From positions 1 through 5,027 of the forward strand of contig JAITWF010000099.1 in the NCBI GenBank assembly GCA_031285415.1: a stretch of DNA of 5,027 nt, in the 5' to 3' direction. The stretch is from Deferribacteraceae bacterium (GTDB lineage Bacteria; Chrysiogenota; Deferribacteres; Deferribacterales; JAISNW01). The notes under the pieces are model-generated. The model saw only the letters and a list, made by a program, of their open reading frames with translations, searched no databases and had not been told where the DNA came from. Positions 1 through 5,027 of the stretch are shown here, piece after piece; position 1 is the first letter of the stretch; every line of letters starts with the position of its first letter. The position numbers and the translations under genes are program-made.

Positions 1-243
1 CTGTTGATTATCAACGTGCTTTGCAAGTTCGCCGTGGCAGCTGATACAGTTGATCCCCTTGTGTATACCAACGGTGTGCAACTCCTCAACGGTTGTGTGG
101 CACTCGTAGCAAGTAGCTACATCTACAGCTTTCTGTGCTTTTGCTAATGGATAGTCTGATTTAGACGGTGCCTTAGCGTACGACACAGACGCAAATGCAA
201 CAAGCATAAGCGTTGAAAAAACTAAAGTAAGCAGTTTGTTCAT
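1..243 (-). CDS. Secreted multiheme c-type cytochrome, N-terminal fragment (continues beyond the left edge)
   Basis: The minus strand is open from an ATG at 243 to base 1 (81 codons, no stop), so the gene is cut by the window edge. A strong Shine-Dalgarno, GGAGGAG (249-255), sits 5 nt before the ATG and fixes the start. Residues 1-23 form a typical Sec signal peptide: MNK, then a hydrophobic core ending in SYA, with likely cleavage before KAPSK. Two covalent heme-binding motifs follow, CYECH at residues 45-49 and CISCH at 66-70. His56, His61 and His76 are possible distal ligands. The protein should be exported and loaded with heme in the periplasm. The spacing and the GINCISCHG block look like larger periplasmic multiheme cytochromes, but the total heme number and family cannot be seen. 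A cleavable leader argues against NapC/NrfH, which keep an N-terminal anchor. It is transcribed away from the nap operon and shares its control region, so a role in the same respiratory chain is plausible but inferred. Confidence 0.85.
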   Translation of the reverse strand, partial: MNKLLTLVFSTLMLVAFASVSYAKAPSKSDYPLAKAQKAVDVATCYECHTTVEELHTVGIHKGINCISCHGELAKHVDNQQ

Positions 244-302
244 AAATTCTCCTCCTATAAGATTGGGTGAAGGATAACATCTTACAAACAATTTTGCTAC
301 AA

Positions 303-333
303 AAAGATTGCAAAAATTCTCTTTACAATCTTT
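303..333. promoter_or_regulatory. Candidate operator: 8-bp inverted repeat AAAGATTG...CAATCTTT
   Basis: AAAGATTG at 303-310 and its exact reverse complement CAATCTTT at 326-333 are separated by 15 nt and lie mid-way between the two divergent starts. The right half-site also lies within the tandem TCTTTACA repeat and overlaps the TACAAT -10-like box. This is where a repressor or activator serving both genes would be expected. The region is AT-rich, so an 8-bp match could arise by chance. The binding protein is unknown. Confidence 0.25.
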
Positions 334-383
334 ACATATTTTCTCTTAACTTCGCACCCGAAAAGAGTTATAAGGGGATCATG

Positions 384-392
384 AAAGGAGGT
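384..392 (+). promoter_or_regulatory. Ribosome-binding site that sets the napM start
   Basis: AAAGGAGGT is a near-perfect Shine-Dalgarno, 6 nt before the ATG at 399. It selects that ATG over in-frame starts further upstream (the ATG at 267, or the ATG at 381 that overlaps the site). Only the 399 start puts a signal peptide at the N-terminus. Confidence 0.9.
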
Positions 393-398
393 ATTTGT

Positions 399-740
399 AT
401 GTTTAAAACCTTAATACCAGTTGTCATTATGTTATCTTTTGCTCTATTTGCCTTTGCTGCCGATGAGCACCCAGACGATATGGGGAACAAAGACTGTATC
501 ACCTGCCACGCTGATGGCGATGCCGTTTCGAATCCAAAAGTTGTTGCTGAGTACAATCAGAGTATCCACAGCTACTCTGGCGTAATGTGCGGAAGCTGCC
601 ACGGCGACGTTGCAAACTTCAGTGCGAAGCCACCGAAAGCGAAGTGTGAGCCTTGCCACGCTGAACAGATCGCTAAAAACAAAAGCACTCTGCCGTGCGA
701 AGCGTGCCACGTAGTGCATACATTCGCAGTACATAAGTAA
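399..740 (+). CDS. napM: Periplasmic tetraheme cytochrome c, NapM-like
   Basis: This 113-residue secreted cytochrome is the likely electron donor to NapA. The start is the ATG at 399, behind a strong Shine-Dalgarno. Residues 1-20 are a Sec signal peptide with an AFA cleavage motif (18-20). Four CXXCH heme sites follow: CITCH 33-37, CGSCH 64-68, CEPCH 83-87 and CEACH 100-104. Beyond the four heme-motif histidines there are exactly four others (His24, 57, 107, 112), enough for bis-His ligation of all four hemes, as in low-potential carriers. It lies 18 bp before napA, in the position and with the heme count of NapM in the Desulfovibrio desulfuricans napCMADGH cluster, where it is thought to replace the diheme NapB. 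The name rests on context, size and heme count. The heme motifs alone would also fit other small tetraheme cytochromes of the c3/NrfB type. In-frame codons upstream of 399 would give an N-terminus without a leader, so I discard them. Confidence 0.82.
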   Translation: MFKTLIPVVIMLSFALFAFAADEHPDDMGNKDCITCHADGDAVSNPKVVAEYNQSIHSYSGVMCGSCHGDVANFSAKPPKAKCEPCHAEQIAKNKSTLPCEACHVVHTFAVHK

Positions 741-758
741 TAAAGGGGGCATTTAATT

Positions 759-3146
759 ATGGAATTAACAAGACGAAGCATGTTAAAAGCGTCATTGGCG
801 GCTGGAGCTGCTGTTGCGCTAGGAATACCACTAAAAGAAGAGGCTAACGCTCAAACTGCCGCTACAGGGGCAGAGGTTGATAAATGGGTGAAGGGTGTAT
901 GTAGATTCTGCGGCACAGGCTGCGGCGTTTACGTTGGCGTGAAGGGGGGCAAAGTCGTTGCCATGAAAGGGAACCCTGACGCTAAGACAAACTTCGGCTA
1001 CCTATGCGTGAAAGGTTCGATGATTCACAGATTCATGTATCATCCAGACAGACTTACATCACCTATGATCAGACAGGCTGATGGCAACTTCAAGAAGGCC
1101 TCTTGGAACGAAGCTCTCGACCTGATTAGCAAAAAATTCACCGACTTTCATAAGAAGTTCGGTAAAGATTCCGTTGCATATTACGGCTCTGGCCAGTGTA
1201 CCACTGAGGAGAGCTACACATTCAATAAACTTTGGAAAGCTGGATTTGGTTCGAACCAGATCGACGGTAACCCTCGCCTATGTATGGCTAGTGCCGTTGC
1301 TGGATTTTTGACCACATTCGGCTCCGACGAACCATCTGGTACATACGCCGATATCGAGAGCGCAAAATGCTTCTTCCTGACAGGTTCCAATACATCAGAG
1401 GCGCACCCTGTGCTATTCCGCAGAATTTGGGAGCGCAAGAAGAAGGATCCAAGCGTTAAGATCATAGTGTGCGAGCCTCGCAAAACTAAAACATCTGATA
1501 TTGCAGACCTCTGGCTGCCAGTTGATCCAGGCACAGACCTTGCAGTATTTCAGTCTATGGCGTACGAGATCATTAAAAATAACTGGCACGATGCTGCTTT
1601 CATAGAGAAGCACGCTAGACTTACCGACGGTGAAAAGGTTTTCACCTTAGCAGATTTCAAGAAACACCTTGAGCAGTTCGACGCCGACAAGGTATCGAAG
1701 ATCACTCGTTGCCCTGCAAAAGATATCCGTCAGGCAGCGGAGTGGTTTGCAAAGAGCGGTGCCTCAATGTCGCTCTGGTGCATGGGCTTGAACCAACGTT
1801 CTAGAGGCGTTTGGGCGAATAACCTCGTACACAACCTGCACCTTATCACTGGCAATATCGGCAAACCGGGCGCAGATCCGTTCTCGCTCACAGGTCAGCC
1901 AAACGCTTGCGGTGGCGTACGTGAGACTGGAGCGCTATCTCACCTCCTCCCAGGCTGCCGTCCGCTTGTAAACCCTGCTGTACGTGCGCAGATGGAGAAG
2001 GCGTGGAAGGTGCCAGCTGGCAGAATCGACCCTAAACCTGGTATGGATACTATGGCGATGTTTGCAAGCCTCGGTGCTGAAAATGACGCTACTAAACCGT
2101 TGAAAGGGATGATCATCTCTACCACAAACCCTGCACAGTCACTCCCTAACCTAAACAAATATGTGAAAGGTATGCAGGATGCGTTCTTAGTAGTAATCGA
2201 TATATTCCCAACTCGCACCACACAGCTTGCAGACGTAGTGCTGCCTGCGGCGTTTATCTACGAGAAGGGTGGAGTATACGGCTGTTCAGAGCGCAGAAGC
2301 CAGCTTACAGAGAAGGCTGTCAACCCTCCTGGCGAGGCGAAGCCTGATCTCTGGATCGCCGCACAGATTGCTAAACGCATGGGTCAGGGGAAACTTATCC
2401 CTTGGGATATGGACGACAGCATGAAGGCAAACGAGATGGCGTGGACGGATTATACATCGACCACACAAGATACAGAAAAAACACTCAAAGGTGCTACATA
2501 TAAGCGTCTAAGAGAGTCTAAAGAGGGCGTTCAGTGGCCTTGCCCATCTGAAACACACCCTGGCACATACAAGAGATACGTTCGTGGAATGGACCCGATC
2601 TTCGACGCACCAGCTTACAAAGATAAGATACCAGCAGACGCTAGCCTATTCTTCTATCCAGATGGCAAGGGCGAAGGTAGAGCGAATATCTTCTTTAGAG
2701 CGTACGCAGGGGCGGCAGAGGTACCTGATAAAGAGTATCCATTCTTCCTTACAACAGGGCGTGTTGTGGAGCAGTGGCACACAGGCACAATGACAGGTAG
2801 AGTACCAGAGATCGCTCGCTCGCACCCAAATGCATATGTAGAGATTCACCCAGACGACGCTAAAAAGCTTAATATCAAAGCTGGCGATATGGTCGACGTA
2901 ATCTCTCGCAGAGGGAAGAATACACTGCCAGCACGTATCGTGACGGTATCCCTTCCTGGGGTAGTATTCGTTCCTATGCACGATCAGGCGAAAGAGCGTA
3001 TGATAAACTTTGTATGCAACGACGCAGTAGATGGAGCCTCTAAAGAGCCAGAGTACAAGATTGCAGCTGTAAGACTTGTGCGTGTTGGCGGCCCTAGAGA
3101 TGTTGCAGACAAATATATTATCTCTGATTTGAACTCGAAATATTAG
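759..3146 (+). CDS. napA: Periplasmic nitrate reductase catalytic subunit NapA
   Basis: This 795-residue molybdoenzyme reduces nitrate to nitrite in the periplasm at a Mo-bis-MGD centre. A Shine-Dalgarno AAAGGGGG (742-749) precedes the ATG by 9 nt. The N-terminus is a Tat leader (TRRSMLK at residues 4-10, then an Ala-rich core) with likely cleavage after ANA (29-31). The [4Fe-4S] ligands are Cys48, Cys51, Cys55 and Cys83, with the conserved Lys85 thought to pass electrons to the pterin. RLCMASAVAGF carries Cys175, the expected Mo ligand, and is typical of the NapA/Nas branch. Further family blocks are NQRSRGVWANN, SLTGQPNACGG (from residue 376), the ADVVLPAA...EKGGVYG...ERRSQ stretch, and the C-terminal pterin-binding domain from about residue 660 with QWHTGTMTGR (672-681). 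Length lies between the monomeric Desulfovibrio enzyme (about 755) and the E. coli form (828). The Tat leader argues against cytoplasmic assimilatory NasA, and napD/G/H downstream support NapA. No frameshift or lost catalytic residue is seen. Confidence 0.97.
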   Translation: MELTRRSMLKASLAAGAAVALGIPLKEEANAQTAATGAEVDKWVKGVCRFCGTGCGVYVGVKGGKVVAMKGNPDAKTNFGYLCVKGSMIHRFMYHPDRLTSPMIRQADGNFKKASWNEALDLISKKFTDFHKKFGKDSVAYYGSGQCTTEESYTFNKLWKAGFGSNQIDGNPRLCMASAVAGFLTTFGSDEPSGTYADIESAKCFFLTGSNTSEAHPVLFRRIWERKKKDPSVKIIVCEPRKTKTSDIADLWLPVDPGTDLAVFQSMAYEIIKNNWHDAAFIEKHARLTDGEKVFTLADFKKHLEQFDADKVSKITRCPAKDIRQAAEWFAKSGASMSLWCMGLNQRSRGVWANNLVHNLHLITGNIGKPGADPFSLTGQPNACGGVRETGALSHLLPGCRPLVNPAVRAQMEKAWKVPAGRIDPKPGMDTMAMFASLGAENDATKPLKGMIISTTNPAQSLPNLNKYVKGMQDAFLVVIDIFPTRTTQLADVVLPAAFIYEKGGVYGCSERRSQLTEKAVNPPGEAKPDLWIAAQIAKRMGQGKLIPWDMDDSMKANEMAWTDYTSTTQDTEKTLKGATYKRLRESKEGVQWPCPSETHPGTYKRYVRGMDPIFDAPAYKDKIPADASLFFYPDGKGEGRANIFFRAYAGAAEVPDKEYPFFLTTGRVVEQWHTGTMTGRVPEIARSHPNAYVEIHPDDAKKLNIKAGDMVDVISRRGKNTLPARIVTVSLPGVVFVPMHDQAKERMINFVCNDAVDGASKEPEYKIAAVRLVRVGGPRDVADKYIISDLNSKY

Positions 3147-3166
3147 TATTATTAGCTAATTGCCAT

Positions 3167-3192
3167 AAATTCCCCTTCGCTGGCGAAGGGGT
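3167..3192 (+). repeat. Left terminal inverted repeat of the palindromic element
   Basis: This 26-bp arm begins AAATTCC and ends GAAGGGGT. It is the reverse complement of 3287-3312 except at one base: C at 3174, where the right arm's complement has A. It contains a perfect 9-bp hairpin with a 2-nt loop. Confidence 0.85.
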
Positions 3193-3286
3193 GGCAGTTG
3201 GCAACGACAACTGACGGGGTAGTGGACTTCTCGGGCGGGCTGACCCCGCCCCTACACCTGCAACCACTACCCCTCGCCTACGGCGT

Positions 3287-3312
3287 ACCCCTTCGCCAGC
3301 GAAGTGGAATTT
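3287..3312 (-). repeat. Right terminal inverted repeat of the palindromic element
   Basis: This 26-bp arm begins ACCCCTTCG and ends GGAATTT, pairing with 3167-3192 with one mismatch (T at 3305). Its own internal hairpin is CCCCTTCGC (3288-3296), loop CA, GCGAAGTGG (3299-3307), with one mismatched pair. It ends one base before the napD Shine-Dalgarno. Confidence 0.85.
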
Positions 3313-3313
3313 C

Positions 3314-3319
3314 AAGGAG
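3314..3319 (+). promoter_or_regulatory. Ribosome-binding site that sets the napD start
   Basis: AAGGAG lies 5 nt before the ATG at 3325 and decides that start over the in-frame GTG at 3304, which lies inside the palindromic element. Only one base separates it from the element's right end, so folding of the element in mRNA could influence ribosome access. Confidence 0.85.
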
Positions 3320-3324
3320 CATTA

Positions 3325-3558
3325 ATGAGCATTTTAGCAAGCATTGTAGAGTTCAAAGACGGCTGTCGTAGCGATGTAGAGGCACATCTACGTAGTATTG
3401 ATGGTGTGGAGCTATATGAAACTGCCGACGATTCCGACAAGCTCATTATCGTTATCGACGCACCAGAGGATGAAACAGATGAACTCTGCAAGAGGATAAC
3501 AGCCCATGACGGCGTTATAAACCTGCTACATCATAGCGTACACTTTGAAAATGAGTGA
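3325..3558 (+). CDS. napD: NapA maturation chaperone NapD
   Basis: This 77-residue cytoplasmic protein belongs to the NapD family of small ferredoxin-fold (beta-alpha-beta-beta-alpha-beta) chaperones. In characterised systems NapD binds the Tat leader of NapA and delays export until the molybdenum cofactor and Fe-S cluster are in place. The start MSILASIVEFKDG resembles the first strand and turn of the family. A second strand, DKLIIVIDAP, lies at about residues 38-47. The C-terminal helix and strand are ELCKRITAHDGVINLLHHSVHFEN, where the HDGVINL...HSVHFE block corresponds to the family's 'PGVL...Y.HFE' ending. It has no signal peptide, membrane segment or metal-binding motif. The start is the ATG at 3325 behind AAGGAG. 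Its position after napA, with napG overlapping its last 8 nt, supports the call, since sequence identity in this short family is low. Confidence 0.9.
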   Translation: MSILASIVEFKDGCRSDVEAHLRSIDGVELYETADDSDKLIIVIDAPEDETDELCKRITAHDGVINLLHHSVHFENE

Positions 3559-4216
3559 TTTTAAGATAAACCGCACTCGCCCCCCTGGAGCTGTTAATGA
3601 AAAGGACTTTATGAGCCTATGCATACGTTGCGCTCGCTGCGTGGCGGTATGCCCATACAACAGTATCAAAAGGGCTGGCGTGATGAGCGGTATACAGGTG
3701 GGCACACCATACATATATGATGACGACAAAGGCTGTTATATGTGTATGCTATGCACACAGGTATGCCCCACAGGCGCACTCGATAGAAAGTCTACTGAGC
3801 CAGAACAGACCCAAATCGGCGTAGCACAGATCGATGAAACAACCTGCCTGAACCACCTCTATGCACGAGACGAAGCCGCTGGCAAAACCGACGGCACAGC
3901 TCTATACTGCAATACATGCTACAACAGCTGTCCATTGCAAGGCAAGGCGATCTATCTAGAGGATCTCGTAATCCCTATAATCACAGATGAATGCACAGGC
4001 TGCGGCGTATGCGTTGAGCGTTGCCCTAATACACCTCGCTCGATAAAGGTAATCCCCACAGGTATGCCAGGCGCAGAGAAGGTTGGCGCACGAGATAGAG
4101 GCGTTGTAAACCGTGACGAACTCCTGAAAGAGAAGGAGGAGATCAAGCGGTCGGACGATGAGGTCATCTTTGAATATAACTTCGACACCTCAAACGTCGT
4201 GAAGGAGTGGGAGTAG
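3551..4216 (+). CDS. napG: NapG-type ferredoxin with four [4Fe-4S] motifs, lacking a Tat leader
   Basis: This 221-residue polyferredoxin of the NapG/MauM type is thought to work with NapH in moving electrons from quinol toward NapA. The cysteine groups are 24/27/30/34 (CIRCARCVAVCP), 62/65/68/72 (CYMCMLCTQVCP), 120/123/127 with Cys99 as probable fourth ligand (CNTCYNSCPL), and 148/151/154/158 (CTGCGVCVERCP). The TRPPGAVNEKDF stretch just before cluster 1 and the CNTCYNSCPL block are family hallmarks. Oddly, family members usually carry a Tat leader, but here the protein begins about 9 residues before RPPGA. No leader can be hidden upstream, because the frame has a stop at 3518-3520. The ATG at 3551 has no clear Shine-Dalgarno and overlaps napD by 8 nt, so translational coupling is likely. 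The tail after residue 180 is charged and of no known role. NapF, the cytoplasmic Nap ferredoxin, is a less likely alternative because it is shorter and lacks these blocks. Confidence 0.9.
   Translation: MSDFKINRTRPPGAVNEKDFMSLCIRCARCVAVCPYNSIKRAGVMSGIQVGTPYIYDDDKGCYMCMLCTQVCPTGALDRKSTEPEQTQIGVAQIDETTCLNHLYARDEAAGKTDGTALYCNTCYNSCPLQGKAIYLEDLVIPIITDECTGCGVCVERCPNTPRSIKVIPTGMPGAEKVGARDRGVVNRDELLKEKEEIKRSDDEVIFEYNFDTSNVVKEWE
4202..4207 (+). promoter_or_regulatory. Ribosome-binding site that sets the napH GTG start
   Basis: AAGGAG lies inside the end of napG, 8 nt before the GTG at 4216. An in-frame GTG at 4207 overlaps the site itself and cannot be the start it serves, so initiation at 4216 is preferred. 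Confidence 0.75.
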
Positions 4217-5007
4217 TGAATATACAGAAACTCCGCAAAACGTTACAGATAGCGATCCTTATAGGTATCTTTATAGTGCCGATACTAAATCTATTCGAGA
4301 TCTACTTCATCAGAGGCACCTTCATATCGATGGATATAGGATCCCTTGCGATAGCAGACCCTGCTATGATATTGCAGACTGTCTTTGCAGACGTTCCATT
4401 TGCATATACGGTAGTTGCCTCTGTAGCTCTTCCTGTGCTGATTGCGCTTATACTAGGGCGTGTTTGGTGCAGCTGGGCATGTCCATATACTACCATTATA
4501 GAGCTTCTAGAGAAGATCCCTGCTATCGGCAGACGGTTAAAGCAAAGTAAAGCCAAAATTAGCGGCGGCGTAGCCCCACGCAATGCTATTATTCGATACT
4601 TAATCTTTGTCACCCTACTCGCCATTACAGGTGTGCTTGGGGTGCCGATACTGCAACTCCTCTCCCCTCCTTCGGTATTATCTTCGCAGGCTCTGCTTGC
4701 GGTGAAGGGGTTTGCTATCACTGCGGAGCTACTTCTGATTGTGATACTTCTGATCGTAGAGCTATTCTCCTACCGATTTGCATGCAGGTATCTCTGCCCA
4801 ACGGGAACGTGCTTGAGCCTGCTTAACAATCGTAAAACTCTTCATGTATCGTACGCTGGTAGCTGCCTAAACTGCAAGAAGTGCATACAGGCGTGTGATA
4901 TGGGTTTAAACCCGATGACCGAAGGATCTGACAGACTCTGCCACAACTGCGGCAAATGCATAGCAGTATGTCCCGATAAAGCAAAGCCGCTCGGCTGGAA
5001 GATCTAA
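4216..5007 (+). CDS. napH: Membrane ferredoxin-type quinol dehydrogenase subunit NapH
   Basis: This 263-residue inner-membrane iron-sulfur protein pairs with NapG in quinol oxidation for nitrate respiration. Four hydrophobic segments fit transmembrane helices at about residues 11-30, 62-84, 124-148 and 166-188. Two CX3CP motifs (C85-S-W-A-C89-P and C190-R-Y-L-C194-P), characteristic of the NapH/NosR/CcoG group, follow helices 2 and 4. The C-terminal domain has two [4Fe-4S] motifs, C217/C220/C223/C227 and C242/C245/C248/C252. In the family this domain faces the cytoplasm. In the first motif the usual Pro after the last Cys is Asp (QACDMGLNP), a form also seen in CcoG/NosR-like proteins, so it is not a defect. 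The start is GTG at 4216, whose G is the last base of the napG TAG stop (1-nt overlap), behind AAGGAG. The length is close to the family norm and the gene appears intact. Confidence 0.93.
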   Translation: MNIQKLRKTLQIAILIGIFIVPILNLFEIYFIRGTFISMDIGSLAIADPAMILQTVFADVPFAYTVVASVALPVLIALILGRVWCSWACPYTTIIELLEKIPAIGRRLKQSKAKISGGVAPRNAIIRYLIFVTLLAITGVLGVPILQLLSPPSVLSSQALLAVKGFAITAELLLIVILLIVELFSYRFACRYLCPTGTCLSLLNNRKTLHVSYAGSCLNCKKCIQACDMGLNPMTEGSDRLCHNCGKCIAVCPDKAKPLGWKI

Positions 5008-5027
5008 ATTAGAACTATATACATAAT
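5008..5027. other. Twenty bases after napH with no recognisable feature
   Basis: The napH stop TAA ends at 5007. The remaining bases are AT-rich and show no hairpin, terminator or ribosome-binding site before the window ends, so it cannot be told whether the operon continues. Confidence 0.6.

Larger units (their letters stand above)
244..398. promoter_or_regulatory. Divergent intergenic control region between the two cytochrome genes
   Basis: These 155 bp separate the two divergent start codons and are AT-rich compared with the genes. They must carry the promoters for both directions unless transcription enters from elsewhere. Visible structure: TCTTTACA occurs twice in tandem (320-327 and 329-336, period 9). 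AAAGATTG (303-310) is an exact inverted copy of CAATCTTT (326-333). TTTTGC (292-297) pairs with GCAAAA (310-315), and TAAGAT (258-263) with ATCTTA (279-284). TACAAT at 324-329 is a fair -10 match for the + strand, but no good -35 lies 16-18 nt upstream, which would suit an activator-dependent promoter. No convincing FNR box (TTGAT-N4-ATCAA) was found. A weak hairpin may form in the leader from TTCG (351-354) and CGAA (359-362). Promoter positions are therefore unproven. Confidence 0.5.
3167..3312. repeat. 146-bp palindromic MITE/REP-like element between napA and napD
   Basis: The ends are 26-bp inverted repeats (3167-3192 and 3287-3312) that match at 25 of 26 positions. The left arm is itself a hairpin: CCCCTTCGC (3172-3180), loop TG, GCGAAGGGG (3183-3191). 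The interior has nested pairs: GGGGTAGTGG (3216-3225) with CCACTACCCC (3264-3273), and GGGCGGG (3233-3239) with CCCGCCC (3245-3251). Side hairpins are CAGTTG (3195-3200) with CAACTG (3208-3213), and CGCC (3275-3278) with GGCG (3282-3285). The whole can fold as a branched cruciform. It is much richer in G+C than the AT-rich bases around it, codes for nothing convincing and fills most of the 178-bp gap. This is the build of a non-autonomous mobile element or dispersed palindromic repeat. No clear target-site duplication was found. It adjoins the napD ribosome-binding site, so its fold could affect napD translation or napA/napD transcript processing (inference). Confidence 0.8.

Noticed and set aside
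308..338. Sigma70-type promoter TTGCAA (308-313) with TACATA (333-338)
   Set aside because: The spacer is 19 nt and the -10 match is poor. It is too weak to call as a defined promoter.
267..398. N-terminal extension of the tetraheme cytochrome back to the ATG at 267
   Set aside because: It would cover the AT-rich control region, give a leader-less start to a cytochrome that must be exported, and ignore the strong Shine-Dalgarno before 399.
1214..2981. Several minus-strand open frames and one plus-strand alternative frame inside napA
   Set aside because: All lie within a well-supported coding gene, have no plausible start signals and look like out-of-frame translation of napA.
3172..3191. 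Hairpin after napA as an intrinsic terminator
   Set aside because: The stem is strong but is followed by GTGGCAG rather than a T-run, and essential partner genes napDGH follow in the same direction.
3167..3312. Palindromic element as a CRISPR repeat or an IS remnant with transposase
   Set aside because: There is no repeat-spacer periodicity and no trace of a transposase reading frame in 146 bp. No target duplication is visible either.
3118..3315. 65-codon minus-strand reading frame across the palindromic element
   Set aside because: Its Arg/Pro/Gly-rich composition comes from the G+C-rich palindrome. It has no ribosome-binding site and no family likeness.
3325..4216. Programmed frameshift fusing napD to napG
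   Set aside because: The frames overlap by only 8 nt and no convincing slippery site with a downstream stem was seen. A simple stop-start overlap explains the arrangement.
4302..4721. 139-codon minus-strand open frame inside napH
   Set aside because: It lies opposite the membrane segments of napH, has no ribosome-binding site and shows no recognisable domain.

Overview
The window holds a compact periplasmic nitrate reductase (nap) operon on the + strand, with a divergently transcribed multiheme cytochrome c gene cut off by the left edge. Gene content points to an anaerobically respiring Gram-negative bacterium: a Tat-exported molybdoprotein, periplasmic c-type cytochromes and a membrane ferredoxin. 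The order (tetraheme cytochrome, napA, napD, napG, napH, with no napB between them) matches the NapM-type cluster known from Desulfovibrio desulfuricans (napCMADGH). Mid-range base composition and the cytochrome style would fit Deferribacterota or a sulfate-reducer-like delta lineage. That taxonomic guess is inference only.

Layout: 1-243 (-) encodes the first 81 residues of a secreted multiheme cytochrome c. 244-398 is an AT-rich divergent control region with short direct and inverted repeats. 399-740 (+) encodes a 113-residue tetraheme cytochrome (NapM-like). 759-3146 encodes NapA, with a Tat signal, one [4Fe-4S] cluster and the catalytic Cys. 3147-3324 is a non-coding gap filled almost entirely by a 146-bp palindromic element with 26-bp terminal inverted repeats. 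3325-3558 encodes NapD, 3551-4216 a NapG-type ferredoxin that lacks an export signal, and 4216-5007 NapH. Only 20 bp follow napH and no terminator is visible.

How it should work: NapH, a membrane protein with CX3CP motifs and two cytoplasmic-type [4Fe-4S] motifs, and the NapG ferredoxin would move electrons from the quinol pool. The tetraheme NapM would replace NapB/NapC as the periplasmic carrier that reduces NapA. NapD would bind the NapA Tat leader and hold it back until the Mo-bisMGD and Fe-S cofactors are inserted. No NapC/NrfH-type quinol dehydrogenase lies in the window, although one could sit outside it.

The points most worth a second look are the palindromic MITE/REP-like element, which ends one base before the napD ribosome-binding site inside the operon, and the missing Tat leader on NapG. 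I see no wholly new system: the operon is recognisable, and the novelty lies in its variations.
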